Shown here one piece after another: positions 1-13,083 of a stretch of 54,592 nucleotides of DNA. The notes beneath the pieces were generated by a model that worked only from the letters and a program-made list of their open reading frames with translations, searched no databases and was not told the origin of the DNA. The DNA is from Priapulus caudatus (taxonomy: Eukaryota; Priapulida; Priapulimorpha; Priapulimorphida; Priapulidae). Within the stretch, counting starts at the first letter, position 1. Every line of letters begins with the position of its first letter. Both the position numbers and the translations under genes were made by a program. The DNA is taken from assembly GCF_000485595.1 (NCBI RefSeq), contig NW_014577267.1, positions 72,842 through 127,433 on the forward strand. The letters run 5' to 3'.

Positions 1-223
1 GACACTTAAACGAACGCGCCATCTTGTGGCAACTTTCATAACGATCCCAACGAACATTCCTTTGAGAAGGTTCCTGATACCATCCATCCCTGTGCATTAC
101 ACTGTTTCGGCGTGTATGTGAACACATTTTGGACTAACAGGGTTTACTAGAATCCCACCACTCCACCACAGAGTCACCGCAGTAGACGTTAGATGAGCGC
201 TGTCGCTCCGCAGCACTTGTTTA
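1..223. mobile_element. R1 dispersed element, copy A (cut by window edge)
   Basis: Nearly identical to 10097-10317, from GACACTTAAACG to the conserved end GAGCGCTGTCGCTCC..GCACTTGTTT. Only the right-hand part of the element is in the window. Confidence 0.7.
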
Positions 224-497
224 TATAATTGGATGCTTATCGTGGCAGAATGTTTAATCTTTCATTGCTTCTTAGTTAATGTCATGAATTTCAAAAGAAT
301 TCTATTTGTAACCATATGTGTATCTTAAATAACTATTGTCTGGGGAATGTGTCATCAAAATATAAGTCATGACTATACTATGAAGCTGCTTGTGACTATT
401 TATTTTAATCACTTCTTCTATCGAGTAAGTGTTAAAATTACTTTGATATTATGCAGTATTGTAATAGTATTCTGATACGGTCTCCATATATATTCAG

Positions 498-2270
498 AGA
501 TATGGAGAGTGCAGCAGGAATTCTGGACATAATGAGGTAATTATTGTGAACATGATAAACCATAACTATTATAATCTAACTGGTTGAATTCATCGTAATT
601 AATTACTGTAAGTAAAAAGATACTACATACCATGATGCATCTGCAAAACAGCCAACTGCATGGAATCCAAATTATGCAGATACACGTGTAAAATTTAATA
701 TTCTACATCGTTTTACCTCGACTTCCTAAATTGTTTAGAGTATCATGGTTTCACACCTGGAATATTAGCCTGTTATAGTAGCCAATTTCCACTCTGAATA
801 AGCAATTAAGTAGGCATCAAGTAAATGTGTTTCGTGTGTGTAAAAGACTATCTCTCCGTGCGTTTATTGAAGTTATGATTTGAAAATGTTGTACAAACAG
901 TACTTTAATTGTGATGAGAATCATTATAACTTTTTAATTGCTGAGTTTATTATATTATGGAGGAAATCTTGTAATTTTTACCATGATTTCAAAAGGCTCT
1001 CGTTTGAAAATTAGAAGCATGTTAAGCATTTAAAATGATTCTGATGAGATCATCGTACAATAAAACATCCTACCTAATTGCACAGCCTGGAGTAAAATAT
1101 ACAAACTAACTATTGTCAAACCTTGTTGTCTGTGACTTCACCCCATAGGAATGCACAGCTGGAACCTAGCTCTGACACCTACACTGCTCTTCTATGTGGA
1201 TATGCAGAAAATGGAGATATTGCAAACATTAACAAGGTTAGCAGACTCTATGTTTATTATAGTGCACCTGAATGTTATGTAATAAACTATCATAGCAGGC
1301 GATACATATGTACCAATATATAGCCTTCATCTGAACTACATGTTCATGTACTACACTCTTCATGAATTGTAGTCGCCATGAAAATTTTCTTTCGAATTTT
1401 ATAACGTGTTTTGTAGAAAAAAAAGTGATTGAAATGGAATCAGCATTTAGCTATACCTAATTTCATGTGATCAGAGATGAACATGTTTGATTATTACAGT
1501 ATTTTAAACTGTAAATGCAGACTCAATGCTCATGTTTTAGCTATCACTAAAAATGGTTGTTGCCTTGAGGTTTCCAGAGGCCCTTTGTACAAAATTTCCT
1601 CACATCTTCACAGTATATAGAAGATGCTGAAAAAAGGGCGACGTACCTTGGAGATAAAGATCTACTTGATGTAATGTTCACACTGGCCATTAATGGACAT
1701 AATGAGCACACCCAAGCTGTATGTATTTATTACGGCTATTAGAATCTGTATTTGTTATTATCATATAAATGTACCTGTCGTTTACTCACAGTGTTTGTGT
1801 GTGTGGGTGGGCGTGCGTGCGTGCGTGCGTGCATGCGTGTAAGCATGGGTGTGCATATTTGTGTGTGTAAGTATTTGCCTACCTGTGTGCACCTGTGCGT
1901 GGGTGTGCATATCTGTGCATGTGTGCGTGTGTATGTGTGTATGTGTGCGGTGCGGCGATAAATAAAAAAATGTGGCCTTTATGGGTAAGTGGTAGCTTTA
2001 TAGAGATGGTTTTACTGTAATTGTTACTACCTATCAAAATACAGGTTACTCACGGGGTTAAACTGTAAGCAAAGCTAAGCTGTTTTATTTTTTTTAAATT
2101 TAAAATTGCTACTGCTATGAATCTGCCACTGCTCAATATCATTTGCCACCATTGATGAGTTGTTACCATCATGTCTGAACATTACTGTGCTTATCTCGTA
2201 TGTCTTTCACAACCTAATGAGAGATCTAACTACATGATTCTAACTACTTTCTAACTACTACTAGATGATT

Positions 2271-2304
<34 letters not shown>

Positions 2305-3756
2305 ATGATTCTAACTACTAACTAACTACTTTTTTTTATGTACTCGCCAGCTCATGACTAAGATGAGGAAGGAGACGGGTTTCAACCAGGACGCCTACAA
2401 CGCTGTGCTGAGTCTGGTCAACGAGGGACAGGACGACGTCGCGTACCAGCTGATGCAGGCGATGACGCGGCCGACACGACCAGACGGCACCGTCGCGCCC
2501 GTCGGCTTCTTCTTCTTGAGGCAACTCGTCAAGAACGAGCGCGTGAGTGCGGTTTGTTGTGCACGGTTTCGCACTCCTGAACTTTGCATGTTGGCCGTGC
2601 ATTTCCTAAGGCCTAAGATAAAATATTGCTTGTTTCCCCTTTACCGACCGACTCGCCAAAACGCCGCTACTCAACACATTTTATTGGCCTATTAAAACAA
2701 AACAAAAATTATTTCGTTTCGCAAAAAAAAAAAATCAAATTCATTCCGTAAAAACATATACACAAAACATAATATACAATATACATACACACATCTTGTA
2801 AAAACAAAATAAAAAAGATTTTTCACCTACATACCTACTCGGTACCCTGAGAGGCGAGTAGGTAAAGGGGAAACAAACTATTTTTTAAGGGTGGCCTAAT
2901 GAAAGGGAAATGTACTTGGTAGGCATGGGTGCAGAAGTTACAGACGTGCAACACATACGGGTGTTGATGCAGAAAATTGAGGTGTTGGCGCAGAAAATGG
3001 GTAGACACAGGCTTAGCCAATCAGCCATGGCTACAAACATGGAAGTGTTGACGCAGAAAATGGGTAGACACAGGCATAGCCAATCAGCCATAGCTACAAG
3101 CATGGGAATTCACAGATACGTAGACGATAAAAGCACAGAGAAGGTGGTGTCCTTTATAGTCCCATCCCCCAGCTAATTCTTGAGCTGAAGCGAACAAAGT
3201 TTTCCCTTCAGATTCTCATTTTTTTCCGTACCATCAATTCCTGATTATCCGGCTTACGTAACCGCATCTGTTATGTTGCAACGACCGGCGCAGGACATAA
3301 GCTGCTGTTTGCTCTGTTTAGCCCGTTGAGAAGCTGATGTTTGCTCTGTTTAGCCCGTTGAGAAGCTGATGTTTGCTCTGTTTATCCTGTTGAGAAGCTG
3401 CTGTTTGCTCTGTTTAGCCCGTTGAGAAGCTGATGGGCATCGCTAACGACATGCAAGCCCGCAAGCTGAACGAGTACGCGCTGAGCAAGGTCACGGAGTG
3501 CACGCTGCAGCTGGGGAAGCTTGAGCACGCGCGTGCCTGCCTCGTCGAGATGAAGAGGCAGGGGCTGCCGATGCGCACGCACTACTTCTGGCCGATCCTC
3601 GCCGCGTACGGACAGCGCGAGGACGGAGACAACGTCACGGCGACTCTGAAGCTGATGGTCGACATGGAGTGCGCGCCAACGTCGGAGACGTTCACCGACT
3701 ACGTCCTGCCCTTCCTCTCCGCCGTGCAGCCGCTCGACCTTCTGACGGACATGCAG
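498..3756 (+). CDS. LRPPRC: LRPPRC exons 1-5 of the window: N-terminal PPR repeats
   Basis: Exons 498-536, 1149-1236, 1614-1718, 2351-2542 and 3418-3756. The first begins in mid-codon with GDMESAAGILD-like PPR sequence (DMESAAGILDIMR read across the junction), then RNAQLEPSSDTYTALL, which is a textbook PPR helix A/B pair. Exon 3418-3756 is the longest (113 codons) and carries KLEHARACLVEMKRQGLP and THYFWPILAAY, matching the human PPR block around HYFWPLL. Exons 2351-2542 and 3418-3756 are strikingly GC-rich next to the AT-rich exons around them. No earlier exon was found in 1-497, part of which is a transposon end. Confidence 0.85.
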
Positions 3757-6700
3757 GTGTGTGTCTCTGATTGTGTGGATTTTGTTGGATGGCTCGCGGG
3801 TGTTATCAGCTGTTGAGTCGCGGATAAAACAGGACGTATTATTGTTCCGCATGCCTACGCTTGAGAAGCTCGTAATGTTACGATGAATCAGTACATATTG
3901 CAGTCATTGCGGTAGTCGAATTTATCAGATAACAGATGAAGGGATAGGAAAAGGAACAACGTTTCTGTGGTTTTTTTAGTTCATTAATGCTTTGCTATCA
4001 GGAACATCGTGTCTTTGAGAAAAAACTAACTAAACTGTTGTTATCATCATCATTATTATATTGTACACCTTATTATAGTTTTTGTTATAATTTTACAGTC
4101 TGTATATTATAACCGTGTTACTTTATTACAGGCTATTGGGTGTCAGACGGCTCAAGTTGTCAATGCTCTTGTCATGCATTTGCTGTACCAGAATAAAATA
4201 ACTGAAGCTGCTGATTTAGGTAAGATGACCTTAGCCATGGGCTGGTCTAAAATGTCTGCTTGCAGGATTAAGGAAGGAAAATCCTTTGATTGAAAGTAGT
4301 TAAAGTCGGCATCTTACTTTGTGCTGCAGTCGACATGTTATGTTGCACTGCCGTTGACGTAATGTTGTTGTACAGTTGACGTGTTGCGCTGACTTGCCAG
4401 TAACAGGTTATGTTCTGTTACAGTTGACAAGCACCCTGTTCGTGCTCAGTCCATGCGTATTGTCAGACCACTTGCTGCTGCCTACATTCGCTCTGGAGAT
4501 CTCGATAGTTGTCTGAGGCTGCTTTCCCACATGTGTGAGCACACGGCCGAGAATCGTGAACGTCGCCTAAAATCCGGTGAGGAGGGCTGGTGTCCTATCC
4601 CTGTGGTTTTGGAAAGTTGTTCTTATATTGAAGGTGTGGACCTGGAGTCGTGTGATGGGAGGGTTTGGCATTTCAAAGTAAGCGATGGGAGGATGTCTCG
4701 AGTCATGTGCTGTGTGTATTGTATGTCTTGAATTGGGAGATGGAAATATTCTTTGTCTCGTGTTCTCGAGGGAATGAGAGTGAGAGCATATGGAATATAA
4801 AAAAAGTTACAAAAATAAGTTACTAATCCTGTTATATTGATTTATTTTGAGTTGTTGTTTTTAATTTTTATTGTCAGATCATGCTGGCCAATTCATCCTA
4901 GATTATGTACAGCAGAAGAAAGGGGATGGCTTGGATGTATTAGTAACTGCAATGGCTGAGAAGGTAGGCTTTACTATTTACCCTACGTGTTTTTTTTCGG
5001 CAGCTGTCTATGCTATTGTTTTTGTTATCCAGATACCGATTAGTAATATGTAATACAGGTAATCATGGTATGTTGTCAGTAAATTGTCAATTCAAGGAAC
5101 ACTGGCAGAAGTCCATCACGTGCTCCATGAGTTTAATTACATATATCTTTGATGGAGTCAATCTGACGTACGTACTTCATTGGGTGTAAAGGTAACGAAT
5201 AGAAATATCAGCTGTTAAAGGTAGGTTAAGGTAATTGCCACGAATCAATGTTTTTATAGAACTTGAAGATTTCTTCAGCAACTGCAGAGCAGGTTCATGT
5301 GATGCTGAAGGGCAATGTGCCAGGAACAGTAGCTCAGGTAAGACTCGAGTAATAGTTATGGAAATGGGATACACTGCCGGTAATGCGATCAAATTCGCTA
5401 CGAGTTATATTGGTCTATTGTTTTCTACTGCTCACTTGTCTGGTTCCGATCATGTAAAGTGGTTGGTCAACCCATGTGTTCTGCTAGCGTATGATAATGA
5501 GCCGAGTTGCTGGTGGACTTGGGTGTCATTGCTCTAGATGTTTGCATGAATCGGGCCATAAAGACCATAGCGCAGCCGAGCTCAGTGCGTTTAAAACAGG
5601 ACTCTGGTTATGTGGGAAAATGTTTCATCGTACTGTGACATGAAGTAGTGTAAGTTAATGGCTAGTGTTTTGTGAGAGTGAGAAGACATTCCTGTATAAA
5701 CTATGGTAAATGATGATGCTGATTCAGATGTTCACATGGATGATTTTTTACAGGTGATGGATGGCATGGTGTCGTCGCAGGTTGAGCTCTCGCCAGAAGA
5801 AGAACAGTTCAGCTCCTTTATCACACATCCGGTAAGCATGAGAGCAGTGTTAATTTTTTGTAAACAACATTATAGAAAGAAGTAACATTAGTGAAATCTT
5901 TACAATTTTCTTATTGCAAAAAATTGATTCCACACATTACAAAAAAAACTATGCAAATATTACTAGTGATGGACAATTATATAACAATACTCTTCTACTG
6001 GCATGACAATACCTGTGTGCATTATTCTCAAATTATTTAAATTATTATACAAAGAAGTAATTACAGAATAATCAGTTGTATATAGTAATGAGTAATTATT
6101 AATCACCGAGTAAGTCTGTAACCTAACATTATCCGAGGCTGCATAAAGGCTATGCAAAGTTATAGGCTAATGTTTCTGTGTTGAAATTATAGTCATTAGA
6201 ATTGGAACCTACATATTTATAATTAATCGAGAGTTACAGTGGCTAGGCGCTTGTAATGGAATGCGTCTGCTGTCGTTTGTGCGAGCTTAGCCTAACAAAA
6301 TTTGTTTTTTTGTGACTTGGCTGCTGCAGAGAGAAATGAACGTCGAAGATCTGGAGAGTCATTTGATCGAGTTGAAGGCGAAGAACATGAACGTACGCGG
6401 CGTGATGCGGCACCTGCTTATCCAGCACTGCCGTCTCAAGGTCAGTGTGGGGCATGAGGGAGGGTCAAGGTCAGTGTGGGCGTGAGGGTGGCTCAAGGTC
6501 TGTGTGGGCGTGAGGGTGGCTCAAGGGTAGTGTGGGTGTTAGGGAGGGTCAAGGTTGGTGACCGTGACCGAGGGTCAAGTTCGGTGACTGTGAGGTTGGG
6601 TCAAAGTTGTGACCGTGATGGAGGGTCAAGTTCAGTGACTGTGAGGTTGGGTCAAGGTTGATGTCTATAAGGTTGGTCAAGGTTGGTGGCTATAAGGTTG

Positions 6701-9700
6701 GGCTAAGGTTTGGTCAAGGTCAGTAACTGTAGGTTGACCCAAGGTTGGTGGCTGTGAGGGTGGATCAAGGTGGCTGGCTGTAAGCGTGCTTGTATATATA
6801 TGTCATAACAACAACAACATTTCAGATGCTAGCCCACCAAGTGTGTGGAAAAGCAAGCAAAAGACAGCCCGTGAGCGAGAGCGGGAGTGGGAGAGGAGTA
6901 TAATAGAAGCGCGCATGCGCAAGCGAGTGAGTGAGAGAGTGGGAGAACGAGAGGGAGATGGAAGAAGTTCAAATGAAATAAAGAATTGGTTAACTGGCCA
7001 CAGTAAGTGTTTAAGTTATAGTTGAGAATCCTGCTTGGTTAAAATGAAAACACCATATTTAGCTATAAGGAAATATCAGATTGCAGTTTACCCTTCTGTT
7101 ACTGCTTTTCTGTAGAACAAAGAGAGAGCTTTGGAGATCAAGAAAGAACTGGACCTGGAAGGTTTCCGGTACTCTGTGGGAATGTACGCAGTGTTGATGG
7201 ATCTAGCCGTCTCTACAAAAGATCTCCCACTGGCTCTGCAGTACAAAGGTCAAATGTAAGGCAAAACACAATTGCAATTATACAAATACATTAAATTTGT
7301 AGAGAACGAATACCTTTGACCGTATAACGAAAATTCTTTTTGAGCTCAGTCAAATAAGGATGATTACTGGTTACAATTATTGCTTCTATTCGTGGTGGAC
7401 AGTAATTTACTATTAGGTGTGGCTACTAAAATGATGGCTTGAGTATATATTCTATTTTTCAGGGATATGGATGCCACTGACTTCATCATTGATTCACACA
7501 AGATTATTAACTTGGGTGGCCTGATGCTAGAAAATGATAAAATGTCAGGTAAGACTTGTCATGTATTCATTGTGAAGGTAGTCAGTGGTGAGTGGGTTAA
7601 GTTTGTCCCTGATGTAATAGGCACTGATAGGTCTATGGAAAAAATTTCATATCCCATCAACAGGGTTCTTCCCCATGAACTTCAGAAGGCATGTAAGACA
7701 ATCAGACAGTTCATTCCCATTGCTAACTGAAGTTAGTTACAAGTGCTGCAGGCGACTCCAGCACACACTTAAACTCGATCTGTGCAGGAGCGTATACTTC
7801 AAGTTTTAAATACACAGCATGACTGTTGGGATTGTCCAACTTAAACACAGGTGGAAATCAACCCATGTCGATTAGGTCATGGCAGAGGATTTATGTGATG
7901 GCTCAAATTAAATTCAGTTTTAAAGGCATGTCTGACTCGGCATGTGTTACCAGCCTGGGGAGACCCTGTATTGCAATGCATAATTATTTATATGTTAACA
8001 TTTCATCAGATTAGATGTCGTATTGTTAAAAATGAAATAACAAAGACTTCCTCCAGCTTTTATTACACACACTGGAGAAATGCTCAGTTTAGATCAACTG
8101 TAGAGCAAACCTCGAGGGAAGTGTTGCATTGATCCCATGATTACAACTTGGCTGCACCTCTTGGTCTGTGAAACTGGACAGGAGAGACGTTTCTGCCCAC
8201 CATCTCTTGTTGGGCACGTTAAGCTTCTTCGGCATTGTACTGCAAGGTCGGCATATGTTTCGATAGCTCAGAGTATGATCGTAACGTCACGCACGAACTC
8301 TGCTATCTCCAAAGGTGAATGCAGAAACCCTAGAACTGATTACTATCAGAATATATTATACATTCAGAACATCCTATACAGAACTATTAGTGTTCTATTG
8401 TCTCTGGGCTGTATGCATTCACCTTTGGAGACAGCCGAGTTTGTGCGTGACGTCATGATCATACTCTGAGCTATCGAAACGTATGCTGACCTGACTGCAT
8501 ACTTCCTTTCTAACTTGTCGATGGCTGGTGTTGCAGATGCAATGCAGCTGCTGGTGGAGCACAGCGAGAAGCGGGGTGACGCGCCCATCAAGGAGGCACT
8601 GTCCGGAAACGCGTGGCGGCTGCTGAATGTGCAGGCGATGCGAGGCGACGTCCAGGGCACGCAGGCTCTGCTGGAGCTGCTCATCAGCCGTGGATACGTT
8701 CAGCCGTCCAACATGCTCATGGGCTGCCCCATCAAGGCTCATCTTGTCAAGTGAGGGACGAGGGTTTCTTATACATAAGTGGCACAGTGGCGCATGCACC
8801 GCCGTTGTCAAGTTTAACATTGACGTTGTGAAAATTCTCCTGTAGCAACCCAAAAATAAATATGACATTCAAATTTGTAAAATTTTGTGGGTTCCCGCCT
8901 CTCTTCCCACACTGCGCCTGCGCGGCGTGCGTTTTTTTCCCAAACTGACCATTATCTCCTTTGTCTAATTTCCCCTTAGAAGAAACCCTAGGGACACAGG
9001 CAGGGTAGAAATTTTAGGAAAATGACAGTCGTCCGTACGGTCCGGATCGGTGATCAGTTGTATTAGTGTAGGGTGTTAGAAGGATTCGCATGTGGGAAAA
9101 CCTGACAGGGGCCATATGACCTGAATGCTCCTTCAGTGACCAGTAGAAGTCAATGATTCAGCCTGGTTTTTAGCTCATCTGACGTAGTCAGGTGCAGTTT
9201 GTAGAATAGCATGATCGTCCGTCCGTCCGGCCGTCCGTCCGTCCGTCCGTCCGTCAACAGTTGGGCACAAATCTTAACTGCTCGACGTACGGTCACGATA
9301 TTTGGGACGTGGGGGGGTAATCCGAAAACGAGTTGGGATGTCGAAGCGGGGGTCAAAGGTCAAAGGTCAAGAGGTGTAAAAGAAGGGGGAACATTCCCTT
9401 CTTAACTTAAGGTATAGGGAGGAAATGCAGAATTGCGGCACAAATCTAAACGGCTCGACCTAGGCTTGTGATAGTCGGTGTATAGCATCATGGTAGGAAA
9501 AGCCATCACTGTGCCGAAATTGGAGGTCACAGGTCAAAGGTCAATGGGGCACAGGGCAGGTTTTAGACATTTTCTGAGGACATGGTCTGACGGAGCGATT
9601 GGAAAACTTTTTTGTTTCAGCGGTGACCTAGCATTTTTATGGCTTTATTGAAAGGACCATGAAATGTACTTTCTGCTGACATGCGAAGAGTAAGTGTCGG

Positions 9701-12700
9701 ATAACCTTTTGACCCTCAAGAGGAGGGTTAAACATGGATTTGTTTACTGTTAGAAAGAATTTGACTGCCGGGTTTGCTAGTAGAATCTATACATGCCTGG
9801 ATGTATGAACCTACAATGTCACAATGAAATTTCAAAAGCTAAATTTGGTTGAAGAAGGTTTATGCTCCTTAAATCGTATAATTTCTATGGCATTCTGTAC
9901 TGTCAGTGTGTTACATGTAACGTATGCCACTGCCAGTGGTACTGTGTAGTTTTTGCCTGCATTAATTAGTTACAGGTGACAGCTCTCTATTTCGGCCTGT
10001 AGGCTTGCGTAGGTAAATGGATGAGTGCTTACCTATTCTGTCTTGCAAATAGTTGTTGCTATTACGTACGATGGGAGCTTCCATCTTTAATCTGAAGACA
10101 CTTAAACGTACGCGCCATCTCGTGGCAACTTTCATAACGATCCCAATGAACATTCCTTTGAGAAGGTTCCTGATACCATCCCTGTGCCTTCTACTGTTTC
10201 GGCGTGTATGTGAACACATTTGGGACTAATAGGGTTTACTAGAATCCCACCACTCTACCACAGAGTCACCGCAGTAGACGTTAGATGAGCGCTGTCGCTC
10301 CACGGCACTTGTTTGTTTGTCCTATTCTGTCAAAGATGATTATAGGTGGTTGCAGCTTGGTATACCTTTAATTTCTATATTTTGCTTTGTCAGATATGCC
10401 TGTGTATAACGTATGAACATGTTTTTTATCAGTGTAAGATGTTTTTGTTGTCAATATTTATTCTTTTAGTTAGATGTATTTGTGCCTCTGATTTGCAGCA
10501 ATGATGTTGCTGGTGCACTAACAACTTTTGAGGAGTATGTGAAGACATACAAGTTTACACCATGGAAGAATGAGCTGTTCAGGAAGTTCATTGAACTTGA
10601 AGATTCTGACAGTCTGCAAAAAGGTGGGTTACTTGTCTTGCCATTCACACTTTTGTTTCATTAACTATCTGTTAAAAAAATTCTGTTGTAATATAGGCTC
10701 AGATAAGTAATAGATAAATATTCAATCACTTATGCTAAGGTTGGGACTGGGTAACATATGTAGAGCTATTGATATCAAATAGTCTGAGATCCTGTATCAT
10801 TAGGATTAGTAAGAGATTAGATTGGGTGGAATATAACTAGGTGAATATCTGATATTCACAGCCAAATTATGTTTATTTTGTGGCTATCAATATTATCTAT
10901 TTTTGCTTGTCCTGTTTGTCTTTTTGTGTCGTTATCTTCTTACTTGCTCACGTTTGGAATTGAGTGCTTCCTAGAAGTAGAAACAGAGTTAATTGCTGCA
11001 TTTTGATGAGTTATGATAGGTGTCATGATCATCACCACTGTCAGGTCACTTAATAGGTACATAATGGCTTAATTCTCATCATGGCACTAGGTAATATGAC
11101 ACTTGAATTGTTTGTTATGCAGTTATGGATCTCAGCAGCAGCATTCACGGAGAGATGAACGTACTGTTTGAGCTTGCTTTTGCCTTCCTGGAAACTGGAA
11201 GAGTTAAGCAGGCGAAAAAGATTGTGGAAGTAAGTGAAGGATAGGTACTCACATTGATGTCCCCCTAATGTTGTACAAATGCAAACTGCATGGGCAATTA
11301 ATTTTGAAATATTTCCAAATGGTAGTTTACAGAAACATCTTGTATCTGATTCTCTAAATTTTAAACCCATTTTCTTAGATTAGGAAATGACTATTAATTG
11401 TCAGTATTATACAAGCAAATTTACATTCTTTGCTCGGTTTTTAAATCTGATTTGATGCAAACATTTTTCCATCCTGGCATTACTTACAACATGTACTACT
11501 TACTGAGGAGGTAGGTTTTCTCTCTTAACTCGCACGCACGTATAAGTTTCGTCTTGATTTGTCTTGTTACGTTCACAGACGCCAGGTCTCCGTGCCAAGA
11601 TGGACCGGCTAGAGAACCTGTGTGAACAAGCCCTGAAGGACGACAAGTTTACCGTCATTGAAAATATTGTAACCATTACAAAAGACCTATTTGACATTGA
11701 TCGCGACACCATGTACTATCATCTACTGCGCAGCTATAGTAAGTAGATTGTGGTTGCATGCAGGGAGAATCCATTTGCTCACACTCGTCCTATTTAAATA
11801 CAAATAAGGTGTTTGCTCACTGCTCCGTCTCCTATTTTCTCTGTGATACACATTGAGCCGGAGCTTTTATGTGAAACCTACTGGTTCCAGAGCAGCCAGC
11901 AATTGTTGATGGTATCATGAATGCAAAATTGTAAACACTCTTACTCCAGAGGTCGAAGTTAACATCTCTACTTCTCCAGAACAAGCAGATCTACTGCTAG
12001 GAAAGTATCTATAAACTCTTTCGGTGGAAAAGTTGAACAAACTTTTTTACTTGGCGTTTGAGCCGTGATACAATTACGCATCATTTTAGCATTTTATTTT
12101 CCACTAAAGATAAGCAGGCTGTTTTCCGTGCCTCCTATCTTCATCATACGTCGCATTTGCTTATTGCTGGACCACCAGTCTCTAACTTCCAATCAGCTAA
12201 TGTACTGTAATCCAGTTAGACCATATCCCACTTGTACTCTCACATGACAGGGCTCTATATGTTGGAAGTAAGTGTCTAGTATATGACCATGACTTGGACT
12301 TGTACATATTTCGGTGGTTGCCTTAAAATTTAATTAATTATACGAAGATGATAGTCACTATATATACTCACCGTTTAGTGTACATAACATATATCATATT
12401 AGCCATTATTCACACCATGCAGTCCTCCTTCTAAAACGTTGTACATCATTACTATCTAATCGTCTGCAGCAGGGGAAAAATAACTTTTTTTTCACGGGAG
12501 CTCTTTTTCAAAAGTCTGTGGAAAAAATAACTCTCATCAAAAATTTTACGGGAGATATTTTGAGCTTCACGGGAGCGATTTCGGAGGTTTGAAGAGCGAA
12601 TCGCTCATCGCTCCTGTGTATTTTTTACCCTGGCCTGCAGGGAAGCAGGGTGACTGGCAAAAGGCGCTGGGTGTGTGGACGACGATGCAGGAGGAGAGTG

Positions 12701-13044
12701 TGACACCGAGCGACCGCACGCTGCGCTACCTCGCCGCTCAGCTGCGCGAGAGCGGACAACCTGTGCCGTTCACCGTCGCCGACGAGCAGCCGCCACCGCA
12801 GCCACGGCGCGCCGCGCGACCCGCAGCCGCCACGGTGAGTCTTGGAGCCGGTCGCGGCTCCTTCGCATGCACGTGCTTATTCACACACGGGTGTACGCAC
12901 TCGGATGTGCACACCCATGCGCTTATTCACACACAGGTGTGCACACACTCAGATTGGCACACTCTTACAATTGCATATGCGCACGCGCACACGCCCACAC
13001 ATATTCGTACACGGATACACACACTCCTGCGCCTGGACATACAC

Positions 13045-13083
<39 letters not shown>

